Below are positions 1 through 6,141 of a stretch of DNA of 6,921 nucleotides, one piece after another (position 1 is the stretch's first letter; every line of letters begins with the position of its first letter). The notes beneath the pieces are model-generated. The model had not been told where the DNA came from. It made no database searches and saw nothing but the letters and a program-made list of their open reading frames with translations. The position numbers were made by a program, and so were the translations under genes. Source of the stretch: an uncultured Rhodovulum sp. (lineage in GTDB: Bacteria > Pseudomonadota > Alphaproteobacteria > Rhodobacterales > Rhodobacteraceae). The stretch is from contig CAMIMK010000164.1 of NCBI GenBank assembly GCA_946221765.1, positions 1-6,921 of the forward strand, given 5' to 3'.

Positions 1-2
1 CG

Positions 3-1694
3 AGCTGGCGCCCGGTCCTCGCGCGCCTCGCCCCCGCGGTCCGGCTCGCGGCGATCCCGAACGGCATCGAGCCGCCCCCGGTCCTGCGCGACAGGGCCAC
101 GACCCGCGCCGCCCTCGGCATCCCCGAGACCGCGCCGCTTCTCCTCTCCGTGGGCCGCTTCACCGCGCAGAAGGACCACCGCACCCTGATCCGCGCAGTG
201 CGGCGCCTCAACGGCGTCCGCCTGATCCTTGCGGGCGATGGCCCCGAGCGCGGCGCCTGCGAGGGCGCGGCGGCCGGCGCCCCCGGCATCGCCTTCCTCG
301 GCCAGCGCGCCGACATCGGCGACCTGATGGCCGCAGCCGACCTCCTTGTCCTTTCGTCCCGCTTCGAGGGCCTGCCGCTCGTCCTCCTCGAAGCCATGGC
401 CCTCGGCCTGCCCGTCGTCTCCACCCGCATCGACAGCGCCGTCGAGGCCCTTGGCCCCGGCTGCCCGTGGCTCGCCGATCCCGGCGATCCCGCCAGCCTT
501 GCCGCCGCCATCACCTCTGCCCTAGCCAGTTCCCGCGATGCCGTCGCGGGGGAGGGCCGCCGCCGCTTCGCCGACCAGTTCACCGCCGCCCGGATGACGG
601 AGCGGACCGCCGCCCTCTACCGCTCCGTCCTTCGCCGGCCGGCCAGCACAAGGACCACCCCCATGCCCTCCAAACTCCGGGTCGGCTTCGTCGGCGCCGG
701 CGGCATCGCGCACCGCCATTTCGGCGTCCTCGCGACCATGGACGACATCACCATCGCGGGCATTGCCGACCCCGACGCCGCTCGCGCCGCCGAGGCCGCG
801 GACCGCACCGGCGCCCGCGCCTTCGCCGGCCATGACGAGCTGATCGCCGCGCTCGATCTCGACGCGCTCTTCCTCTGCGTCCCGCCCTTCGTCCATGGTG
901 CCCCGGAACGTGCCGCCATCGCCGCCGGGCTTCCCTTCTTCGTGGAAAAGCCGATTTCCCTCGACGCCGCGCTTGCCTGCGAAATCGACGAGGCGGTGCG
1001 CCGCGCCGGCCTCGTGACCGCCGTCGGCTACCACTGGCGCTACCTCGACACGGTCGACGAGGCCCGCCGCCTGCTGGCCGACAATCCCGCGCATCTCCTG
1101 TCCGGCTACTGGCTCGACCAGACCCCGCCGCCCGACTGGTGGCGGCGCGCGGACCGCTCCGGCGGCCAGATCGTCGAGCAGGCGACCCATGTCATCGACC
1201 TCGCCCGCTTCCTCGCCGGAGACGTGACCGAGGTCTTCGGCCTGGCCGCCAGCCGTCCCCGCGCCGATTTCCCCGGCCTCGACGTCGCCACGGCCTCGAC
1301 CGCCGCCCTCCGCTTCGCCTCGGGCGCGGTCGCCACCCTGTCCGCCACCTGCCTGCTGCGCTGGAACCACCGCGTCGGCCTCCATGTCTTCGCCGACGGC
1401 CTGGCGCTGGAGCTGACCGACCACGACATCATGGTCGACACCGGCCACGGCCGCCCCGTCCGTCCCGCCGAGGGCGATCCGGTCTGGCGGCAGGATCGCG
1501 CCTTCCTCGACGCCGTGGCCGGCCGCGAGAACCGCATCCGCGTCCCCTATGTCGAAGCCGTGACCTCCCACCGCGTCGCCCTCGCCGTTGCCCGCTCGGC
1601 GCGCGAGGGCGTGCCTGTCCGGATGGAGGGGCTGCGGGCCGACCCGCAGCCGCCGTTTCGCCCCGCCGCTGCCGAGGTCGCCCGTGTCGCCTGA
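3..1694 (+). CDS. GT4 glycosyltransferase (5' partial) fused in frame to a Gfo/Idh/MocA oxidoreductase
   Basis: The frame is open from the left edge to the TGA at 1692-1694, giving 563 visible residues; the true start lies upstream. Bases 3 to about 640 encode the C-terminal Rossmann half of a GT4 (GT-B fold, retaining) glycosyltransferase. It shows IPNGIE, then LSVGRFTAQKDH near 144-179, LILAGDGPERG, and the sugar-nucleotide-binding E-x7-E pair (glutamate codons at 366 and 390, in FEGLPLVLLEAM). A GT4 protein would normally end near ALYRSVL (about 610-633), but no stop follows. A short linker (RRPASTRTTP) leads directly into a full-length Gfo/Idh/MocA oxidoreductase beginning at the ATG at 663. 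The acceptor and donor sugars cannot be read from the sequence. The gene overlaps the next one by 11 bp. Either it encodes a bifunctional chain, or the GT stop has been lost and both long and short products are made. Confidence 0.85.
   Translation, partial: SWRPVLARLAPAVRLAAIPNGIEPPPVLRDRATTRAALGIPETAPLLLSVGRFTAQKDHRTLIRAVRRLNGVRLILAGDGPERGACEGAAAGAPGIAFLGQRADIGDLMAAADLLVLSSRFEGLPLVLLEAMALGLPVVSTRIDSAVEALGPGCPWLADPGDPASLAAAITSALASSRDAVAGEGRRRFADQFTAARMTERTAALYRSVLRRPASTRTTPMPSKLRVGFVGAGGIAHRHFGVLATMDDITIAGIADPDAARAAEAADRTGARAFAGHDELIAALDLDALFLCVPPFVHGAPERAAIAAGLPFFVEKPISLDAALACEIDEAVRRAGLVTAVGYHWRYLDTVDEARRLLADNPAHLLSGYWLDQTPPPDWWRRADRSGGQIVEQATHVIDLARFLAGDVTEVFGLAASRPRADFPGLDVATASTAALRFASGAVATLSATCLLRWNHRVGLHVFADGLALELTDHDIMVDTGHGRPVRPAEGDPVWRQDRAFLDAVAGRENRIRVPYVEAVTSHRVALAVARSAREGVPVRMEGLRADPQPPFRPAAAEVARVA
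650..654 (+). promoter_or_regulatory. Internal Shine-Dalgarno site (AAGGA) for the oxidoreductase module
   Basis: AAGGA lies 8 bases upstream of the ATG at 663, exactly where the Gfo/Idh/MocA domain begins. Its presence inside an uninterrupted reading frame suggests that the module was, or still is, started separately. Confidence 0.5.
663..1694 (+). other. Gfo/Idh/MocA oxidoreductase module, possibly also translated alone from the internal ATG
   Basis: This 343-residue stretch has the normal length of a stand-alone Gfo/Idh/MocA protein. Residues counted from the ATG at 663 show an NAD(P)-binding glycine motif GAGGIA at 11-16, the EKP motif at 95-97 carrying the family's usual catalytic lysine K96, GYHWR at 122-126, and H176-x2-D179 in EQATHVIDLARFL, matching the family's conserved catalytic histidine region. 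Members oxidise or reduce sugars, inositols or nucleotide sugars with NAD(P). In glycan clusters they often act at C3 of UDP-sugars, but the substrate here is unknown. AAGGA at 650-654 lies 8 bases before the ATG, so independent initiation is plausible even though the frame is continuous with the glycosyltransferase. The fold assignment is firm; the independent start is inference. Confidence 0.85.
1674..1677 (+). promoter_or_regulatory. Shine-Dalgarno site (GAGG) for the GTG start at 1684
   Basis: GAGG sits 6 bases before the GTG at 1684. This supports that start over the upstream ATG at 1588, whose extra 32 residues are arginine-rich and read like an out-of-frame translation of the preceding gene. 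Confidence 0.55.
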
Positions 1695-2778
1695 GGCCGA
1701 GCGGACCGTCCGCTCCCTCGGGATCGAGGCCCCGGGCGCACCCTTCTATGCCGAATACCGCGAAGGTCCGTCCGGACCGGGCGAGGTGCGGCTCGACCTT
1801 CTCTTCACCGGCCTCTCCGCCGGTACCGAGTTGACCTTCCTCTCGGGCGCGAACCCCTATCTCCACGCCCGCTGGGACGAGGAAAACGGCGTCTTCGCCC
1901 CCGGGGATCCCTCGATCCGCTACCCGGTGCCGTTCCTCGGCTACATGGAGGTGGCCGAGGTCATCGCCTCCGACGCCCCCGGCTTTGCGCCCGGCACCCG
2001 CGTCGCCGCGACCTTCGGCCACAAGACCGGGCATACCGCCAATCCCGCCCGCGACCTCCTCGTCCCGCTGCCCCCCGACCTCGATCCGATCCTGGGCATC
2101 TTCGTCGCACAGATGGGGCCGATCGCCGCCAACGGCATCCTCCATGCCGATGCCGAAGCCCTCGGTCGCCCCGGCCTGCCGCTCGGCGCCGGTATCGCGG
2201 GCCGGCCGGTCGTTGTCTGGGGCGGCGGGATGGTCGGCCTCCTGACGGCGCTCTTCGCCCGACGCGCCGGTGCCGCGGTCCTGCTTGCCGAGCCCTCCGA
2301 ATGGCGTCGCGCGGCCGCCGCCCGCCTCGGCCTCGAGGCCCTGCCCGAGGAGGAGGCCTGGGTCGAGGCCAAGCGTCGCTGGCACGGGCCGGACGGCCGC
2401 GGCGCCGATTTTGTCTTCCAGACCCGGGCCCGGGCCGACAGCCTGCACCAGGCGCTGAACGCGCTCCGCCCGCAGGGAACGGTCATCGACCTCGCCTTCT
2501 ACCAGGGCGGGCTGGACGCCGTCCGCCTCGGCGAGGCCTTCCACCACAACGGCCTTGCCATCCGCTGTGCGCAGATCGCCCGTGTCCCCCGCGGCTTCGC
2601 GCCGCTCTGGGACCGGCGCCGCCTTGCCGCCGAGACCCTCGCGCTTCTCCGCGCCGAGGGCAGCGCGATCCGCGCCCATCTCGTCACCCATGTCCTGCCC
2701 TTCGACGATGGCGCCGACTTCCTCCGCCGCCTGCCCGTCGACCGCCCGGACTTCCTCCAGATCGTCTTCGCCCGATGA
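1684..2778 (+). CDS. Zinc-independent medium-chain dehydrogenase/reductase (MDR family)
   Basis: The 364-residue protein starts at GTG 1684, overlapping the previous stop by 11 bp. It has the two-domain MDR layout. The N-terminal GroES-like part contains TGLSAGTE (S45-A46-G47-T48-E49) where zinc alcohol dehydrogenases carry the catalytic cysteine, and LGYME (85-89) where they carry GHE. The four-cysteine structural zinc loop is absent. A Rossmann domain follows, with GGGMVG at 180-185 and an acidic residue, E203, at the expected end of the second strand, which hints at NAD rather than NADP. The SAGTE motif resembles BchC-like dehydrogenases and the MDR half of two-domain MDR plus Gfo/Idh/MocA oxidoreductases of polysaccharide clusters (from memory). 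Placed right after a Gfo/Idh/MocA module, it probably oxidises or reduces a sugar or glycan precursor. The substrate is unknown. It is probably not a classical alcohol dehydrogenase. Confidence 0.85.
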   Translation: MSPEAERTVRSLGIEAPGAPFYAEYREGPSGPGEVRLDLLFTGLSAGTELTFLSGANPYLHARWDEENGVFAPGDPSIRYPVPFLGYMEVAEVIASDAPGFAPGTRVAATFGHKTGHTANPARDLLVPLPPDLDPILGIFVAQMGPIAANGILHADAEALGRPGLPLGAGIAGRPVVVWGGGMVGLLTALFARRAGAAVLLAEPSEWRRAAAARLGLEALPEEEAWVEAKRRWHGPDGRGADFVFQTRARADSLHQALNALRPQGTVIDLAFYQGGLDAVRLGEAFHHNGLAIRCAQIARVPRGFAPLWDRRRLAAETLALLRAEGSAIRAHLVTHVLPFDDGADFLRRLPVDRPDFLQIVFAR

Positions 2779-5069
2779 CCCCCGCCGATCCGCCGCCGAT
2801 CCGGATCCTCTTCGTCTTCGCCTGGCTCGTCGTCGGCGGCGAGGAGACCGAGGTCCGCCTGCTCGCCCGCCACCTCGATCCCGCGCGCTACCGCCTCGAT
2901 GTCCTCGCCTGCTTCCGCAAGGAGGGCATGCCCGACCAGACCGAACGCCAGCTCGCCGCGGCCGGCGTCGCCGTCGACACCACCCCCTACACCCTGTCCT
3001 TCGAGGAGACCGTCACCTATCTCGCCCGCCGTCTGGCCGGCTGCGACCTCGTCGTCTCCTGCCAGAATGTCGCCGACATCTACCCCGCGCTGGAGCGCCT
3101 TGCGCTGCGCCCGCCGCTGATCGAGCATGGGGGGCTCGTCTCCGAAGCCCTCGCCGGCCCGAAGCATTTCACCACCCGGTATGTCGGTGTCTGCCGGTCG
3201 ATCCGGGATGCCGCCGCCGGCCGGATGCCCGGCCGCGACCACCACGCCGTCGAAATCCCGTCGATGGTCGATCCGTCCGAATTCGACCCCGCCGCCCGCG
3301 ACCCCGTCCGCGCCGCCCTCGGGATCGCGCCGGACGCGCCGCTCATCGGCTGGGTCGGCCGCCTCGACCGCAAGAAGCGCGTCGAGGATTTCCTCCGCGC
3401 CGCCGCGCGCGTCCATGCCGCCGAGCCCTCCGCCCGCTTCGTCGTCGTCGGGGGCCCCGATGCCTTCATGCCGGACTACGAGACCGAGCTCCGCAGCCTC
3501 GCCGCCAGCCTCGGTCTCGACGGCGTCCTCTCCTTCCTCGGCGACCGCCCCGATGTCCCCCGCCTCCTTGCCGCCCTCGACGTCTTCGTCTGGCTCTCGC
3601 GGGGCGAGGGGATGCCGCATGTCATCGCGGAAGCGGGCCTCGCGGGCCTCGCGACCGTCGCCACCCCCGACAATGGCGCCCTGCAGCAGATCGCGGACGG
3701 CCAGACCGGCCTCCTCGTCCCGCACGACGATCCCCCGGCTGCCGCCGCCGCGATCCTCCGCCTCGTCCGCGCGCCGCAGCTCCGGCGCAGACTGGGCCGC
3801 GCACTGCGCAGCCATGTCACGACGCATTACACGACGCAGGTCGTCGTGCCGCGCTGGCAGGCGCTCTTCGCCGAAGTCCTCGGCGAGCGCCCGCCCGCCC
3901 CGCCGCCATCGCTGTTCCAGACCCCGCTCCTCGGCGGCTGGGAATGCTCGAGCCATCGCCTCCAGACCGGCCGTCGCCTCGACCTCATCGCCTCGACCGC
4001 CCATGACACCAACGCCGCCGCCGATTATCGCCAGCTTGGCGCCCTCGGCATCCGCGCCATGCGCGACGGCCTGCGCTGGCACCGGATCGAGACCCGGCCC
4101 GGCCGGCACGATTTCGACTCCTGGCGCCCCATGCTCGCCGCCGCCCGCCACACCGGCACGCAGGTGATCTGGGACCTCCTTCACTATGGCTGGCCCGACG
4201 ACCTCGACATCTGGTCGCGGGCCTTTCCCGACCGCTTCGCGCGCTTTGCCGCCGCCGCCGCGCGCCTCCACCGCGACGAGTCCGACGCCGTCCCCTTCTG
4301 GTGCCCGGTCAACGAGATCTCCTTCTTCGCCTGGGCCGGCGGGGATGCGGCCTATCTCAATCCCTTCGCCCGCGGCCGCGGCTTCGAACTGAAGGTCCAG
4401 CTTGCCCGCGCCGCCATCGCCGCGATGCACGCGCTCCGCGACGTCGATCGCCGCGCCCGCTTCGTCCATGCCGAGCCGCTGATCGCGATCCACCACGACC
4501 CCGCCACCGGCCGCCCGCGCTCCGAGGCCGAGGGCTGGCACGACGCGCAGTTCCAGGCCGTGGACCTGATCGCAGGCCGGCTCTGGCCCCAGATCGGCGG
4601 CGCTCCCGCTCTCCTCGACATCGTCGGCGCCAACTACTACCCGACGAACCAGTGGATCCACGGCGGCGCGCCGATCGGCCCCTCGCACCCGCTGCATCGC
4701 CCGCTCGCCGACCTGCTCTTCGAGCTGCATGCCCGCACCGGCCGGCCGCTCCTGATCGCCGAGACCGGCACCGAGGGCGAGGCCCGCGCCGCCTGGCTCG
4801 CCATGGTCCGCAAGGAAGTCGCCCGCGCCCGGGCCCGCGGCGTACCGGTCGAAGGCATCTGCCTCTATCCGGTCGCGAACCACCTTGGCTGGGACGACGA
4901 CCGCCTCTGCGAGAACGGCCTTCTCGGTCACCTGCCCGTCGGGGGAACCCGTGTCGTCGATGCGCGGTTGTCTGCGGTGATCCAGCCCGACAGCCGCGGC
5001 GCCGGCCGGTCCGCGGATCGACCCGACGCAGCCCTGCCGGTTGCAACCGAAGCCGGAGGCCCGCGATGA
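2775..5069 (+). CDS. Fusion of a GT4 glycosyltransferase and a GH1-like glycoside hydrolase
   Basis: The 764-residue protein starts at an ATG sharing ATGA with the preceding stop; no Shine-Dalgarno site is visible, so it probably depends on translational coupling. Residues 1 to about 370 form a complete GT4 glycosyltransferase, with an N-terminal WLVVGGEETEVRLLAR segment, EHGG at 117-120, GWVGRLDRKKR at 192-202 and the E-x7-E pair E278/E286. A proline-rich linker (about 371-380) joins it to a clan GH-A, GH1-like TIM barrel starting near GGWECSSHR (387-395). The barrel shows RDGLRWHRIE from R430, HYGWP from H470, VNEI with the putative acid/base E514, NYY at 620-622, IAETG with the putative nucleophile E663, and GWDDDR near W706. 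Both GH1-type glutamates are therefore kept. No signal peptide or membrane segment is seen, so both activities are probably cytosolic. The last 35 or so residues are low in structure. The hydrolase could trim, proofread or transglycosylate the glycan; donor and acceptor are unknown. Confidence 0.88.
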   Translation: MTPADPPPIRILFVFAWLVVGGEETEVRLLARHLDPARYRLDVLACFRKEGMPDQTERQLAAAGVAVDTTPYTLSFEETVTYLARRLAGCDLVVSCQNVADIYPALERLALRPPLIEHGGLVSEALAGPKHFTTRYVGVCRSIRDAAAGRMPGRDHHAVEIPSMVDPSEFDPAARDPVRAALGIAPDAPLIGWVGRLDRKKRVEDFLRAAARVHAAEPSARFVVVGGPDAFMPDYETELRSLAASLGLDGVLSFLGDRPDVPRLLAALDVFVWLSRGEGMPHVIAEAGLAGLATVATPDNGALQQIADGQTGLLVPHDDPPAAAAAILRLVRAPQLRRRLGRALRSHVTTHYTTQVVVPRWQALFAEVLGERPPAPPPSLFQTPLLGGWECSSHRLQTGRRLDLIASTAHDTNAAADYRQLGALGIRAMRDGLRWHRIETRPGRHDFDSWRPMLAAARHTGTQVIWDLLHYGWPDDLDIWSRAFPDRFARFAAAAARLHRDESDAVPFWCPVNEISFFAWAGGDAAYLNPFARGRGFELKVQLARAAIAAMHALRDVDRRARFVHAEPLIAIHHDPATGRPRSEAEGWHDAQFQAVDLIAGRLWPQIGGAPALLDIVGANYYPTNQWIHGGAPIGPSHPLHRPLADLLFELHARTGRPLLIAETGTEGEARAAWLAMVRKEVARARARGVPVEGICLYPVANHLGWDDDRLCENGLLGHLPVGGTRVVDARLSAVIQPDSRGAGRSADRPDAALPVATEAGGPR
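5055..5059 (+). promoter_or_regulatory. Shine-Dalgarno site (GGAGG) for the Crp/Fnr gene
   Basis: GGAGG lies 6 bases before the ATG at 5066, inside the last codons of the upstream gene. It fixes the regulator's start, which shares ATGA with the upstream stop. Confidence 0.7.
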
Positions 5070-5818
5070 TAACCGATCTCTTCCTGCGATCCCGAAAGAC
5101 GACCCTCGACGACGCCGAGCGCATCCGCCTCGATGCGGCGATTTCCGAAATCCGCACCTATGGCCGGCGCTCGACCGTCAGCCGCCACCACACATCCCTT
5201 GATGTGAGCCTCTACCTGATCCGCGGCTACATGTGCCGCACCATCGACAACAACCAGGGCGACCGGCAGCTCGTCTCGATCCAGATCCCCGGTGACTTCG
5301 TCGATCTCCATTCCTATCCGCTCAAGACGCTCGACCACGACGTCTCGACCCTCACCGATGTCGAGGTTGCCGTGGTGCGCCATGCCGAGCTCGACCTCCT
5401 CGTGGCCGAGACTCCCGCGCTCGCGCGCAAGCTCTGGTTCTCGACCCTCCTTGACGCGGCGATCCACCGCGAATGGATCTTCAAGCTTGGCCGGCTGCCG
5501 TCGCACGGCCGGGTGGCGCACCTGCTCTGCGAAACCGAGTGCCGCCTGCGCGCCGTGGGCCTCTGCACCGCTTCAGGCTTCGAGCTCCCCCTCACCCAGC
5601 CGGACATTGCCGAGGTCTGCGGGCTGACCAGCATCCACGTGAACCGGGTCCTGCGCGACCTGCGCGAACGCGGCCTCGTGACCGTGCGGGGCGGCACTGT
5701 CGAAATCCACGACGGCGCGGGCCTCGCCCGGCTCGGGGAGTTCGACCAGACCTATCTCTACGTCGACGAGGACCTCGTTCCCGCCCTGGGAGCCCGCCCG
5801 AGGAGGAAACATGCCTGA
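5066..5818 (+). CDS. Crp/Fnr-family transcriptional regulator
   Basis: The 250-residue protein has an N-terminal cyclic-nucleotide-binding-like beta-roll, with LYLIRGYMCR and PGDFVDLHSYPL at 75-86. A long dimerisation helix follows, then a C-terminal winged helix with the helix-turn-helix at about 177-200 (TQPDIAEVCGLTSIHVNRVL, recognition-helix arginine R194). The beta-roll lacks the GE...R-S/T phosphate-binding signature of cAMP-binding Crp, and there is no N-terminal cysteine cluster as in oxygen-sensing Fnr, so its signal is unknown. Cysteines occur at 57, 155, 159, 167 and 185. Family members bind as dimers to palindromic operators and act in the cytoplasm. Its start overlaps the glycosyltransferase/glycosidase stop by 4 bp, so it is made in step with the operon and may regulate it or respond to the same stress. 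No operator for it can be recognised in this window. Confidence 0.92.
   Translation: MITDLFLRSRKTTLDDAERIRLDAAISEIRTYGRRSTVSRHHTSLDVSLYLIRGYMCRTIDNNQGDRQLVSIQIPGDFVDLHSYPLKTLDHDVSTLTDVEVAVVRHAELDLLVAETPALARKLWFSTLLDAAIHREWIFKLGRLPSHGRVAHLLCETECRLRAVGLCTASGFELPLTQPDIAEVCGLTSIHVNRVLRDLRERGLVTVRGGTVEIHDGAGLARLGEFDQTYLYVDEDLVPALGARPRRKHA
5801..5806 (+). promoter_or_regulatory. Strong Shine-Dalgarno site (AGGAGG) for the 70-residue gene
   Basis: A perfect AGGAGG lies 4 bases before the ATG at 5811, within the end of the Crp/Fnr gene. The spacing is slightly short, but this is the best ribosome site in the window and supports the small gene as real. Confidence 0.7.
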
Positions 5819-6023
5819 AAGCCCGCAAGGGCGCGCGCCCAGCGCCCGCCCGGCCACCGCGACCGCGGAAAACGGCGTCGTCCTTTTCGACGGCCCACAG
5901 GGGGCGATCGCCTCCCTCACCCCGGAAGCCGCGCAGGCGACCAGCGAAAACCTGCGCCGGGCGGCCGATCAGGCGGTCCGCCAGCGCCACCGCACGCCCG
6001 TGCCGCTGCTCCCAAAGGCCTGA
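5811..6023 (+). CDS. Small hypothetical protein, 70 residues
   Basis: I do not recognise a named family. The start overlaps the Crp/Fnr stop by 8 bp and has a perfect AGGAGG ahead of it. The first 20 or so residues are rich in Pro, Ala and Ser and probably disordered. A core of about residues 21-56 follows, with a short hydrophobic strand (GVVLFDG), a turn, SLTPEAAQATSENL, and an amphipathic Ala/Arg-rich helix. The tail is basic (RQRHRTPVPLLPKA). There is no signal peptide, membrane segment or metal motif. The strand-then-'LTPEAA' helix pattern resembles short uncharacterised proteins I associate with alphaproteobacteria, but this is from memory and no function follows. As the last gene of the run it could be an accessory to the regulator, or an unrelated passenger. 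Confidence 0.75.
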   Translation: MPESPQGRAPSARPATATAENGVVLFDGPQGAIASLTPEAAQATSENLRRAADQAVRQRHRTPVPLLPKA

Positions 6024-6049
6024 TCCTCGCGGCGGCTCCGGAGCCCGGG

Positions 6050-6072
6050 GCCGGATGGCGCGGTCCGGCTTT
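6050..6072 (+). terminator. Possible weak rho-independent terminator of the plus-strand operon
   Basis: GCCGGA (6050-6055) pairs perfectly with TCCGGC (6064-6069) around an 8-base loop and is followed by only three T (6070-6072). It lies 27 bases after the last stop codon of the operon. The T run is short, so termination may instead be factor-dependent. Confidence 0.35.
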
Positions 6073-6111
6073 CAGGCGGAACCCCCGAACCAGAGGAGTG
6101 TCCGGAGAGTT

Positions 6112-6128
6112 CCGCGGGATTGCCGCGG
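6112..6128 (-). terminator. Possible hairpin at the 3' end of the minus-strand gene
   Basis: CCGCGG occurs twice (6112-6117 and 6123-6128). As it is self-complementary, the copies can form a 6-bp all-GC stem with a 5-base loop, 14 bases past the TAG of the minus-strand gene. No T run follows on either strand, so a terminator role is uncertain. Confidence 0.25.
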
Positions 6129-6141
6129 GCCGAAACCCGAT

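Larger units (their letters stand above)
6024..6141. other. Intergenic gap between convergent genes, with short GC hairpins
   Basis: This 118-bp stretch holds no credible gene. It contains a perfect 12-base palindrome GGCTCCGGAGCC (6034-6045), a 6-bp stem at 6050-6069 and a second 6-bp stem at 6112-6128. It separates the plus-strand operon from the minus-strand gene, so transcription end sites for both are expected here. Confidence 0.6.

Noticed and set aside
522..1571. A 349-codon minus-strand open frame opposite the Gfo/Idh/MocA module
   Set aside because: It is Gly/Asp/Val/Glu-rich without motifs and lies opposite a gene with intact catalytic motifs.
1588..1683. The upstream ATG start for the MDR gene, adding 32 residues
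   Set aside because: The extension is Arg/Pro-rich and unlike MDR N-termini, and it would overlap the previous gene by 107 bases. The GTG at 1684 has a well-placed GAGG.
1429..2691. A 420-codon minus-strand open frame opposite the oxidoreductase and dehydrogenase
   Set aside because: It spans two well-supported plus-strand genes and has a low-complexity composition; this is the expected shadow of C-ending codons.
2301..2774. The upstream extension of the GT4-GH1 frame to 2301
   Set aside because: The extra residues are out-of-frame translation of the dehydrogenase gene. Glycosyltransferase homology begins right after the ATG at 2775.
2555..4006. A 483-codon plus-strand frame overlapping the dehydrogenase and the GT4 domain
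   Set aside because: It is extremely Arg/Pro-rich, typical of a shifted frame in GC-rich coding DNA, and has no start context or domain.
2499..4931. An 810-codon open frame on the minus strand opposite the glycosyltransferase/glycosidase fusion
   Set aside because: High GC and the near absence of TTA, CTA and TCA codons on the plus strand leave the antisense frame free of stops. The translation is Gly/Ala/Glu/Arg-rich with no recognisable domain, while the sense frame has clear domains and motifs.
6034..6045. Perfect 12-base palindrome GGCTCCGGAGCC as an operator or attachment site
   Set aside because: It lies between two convergent gene ends, where no promoter is expected, and short GC palindromes are common at this base composition.
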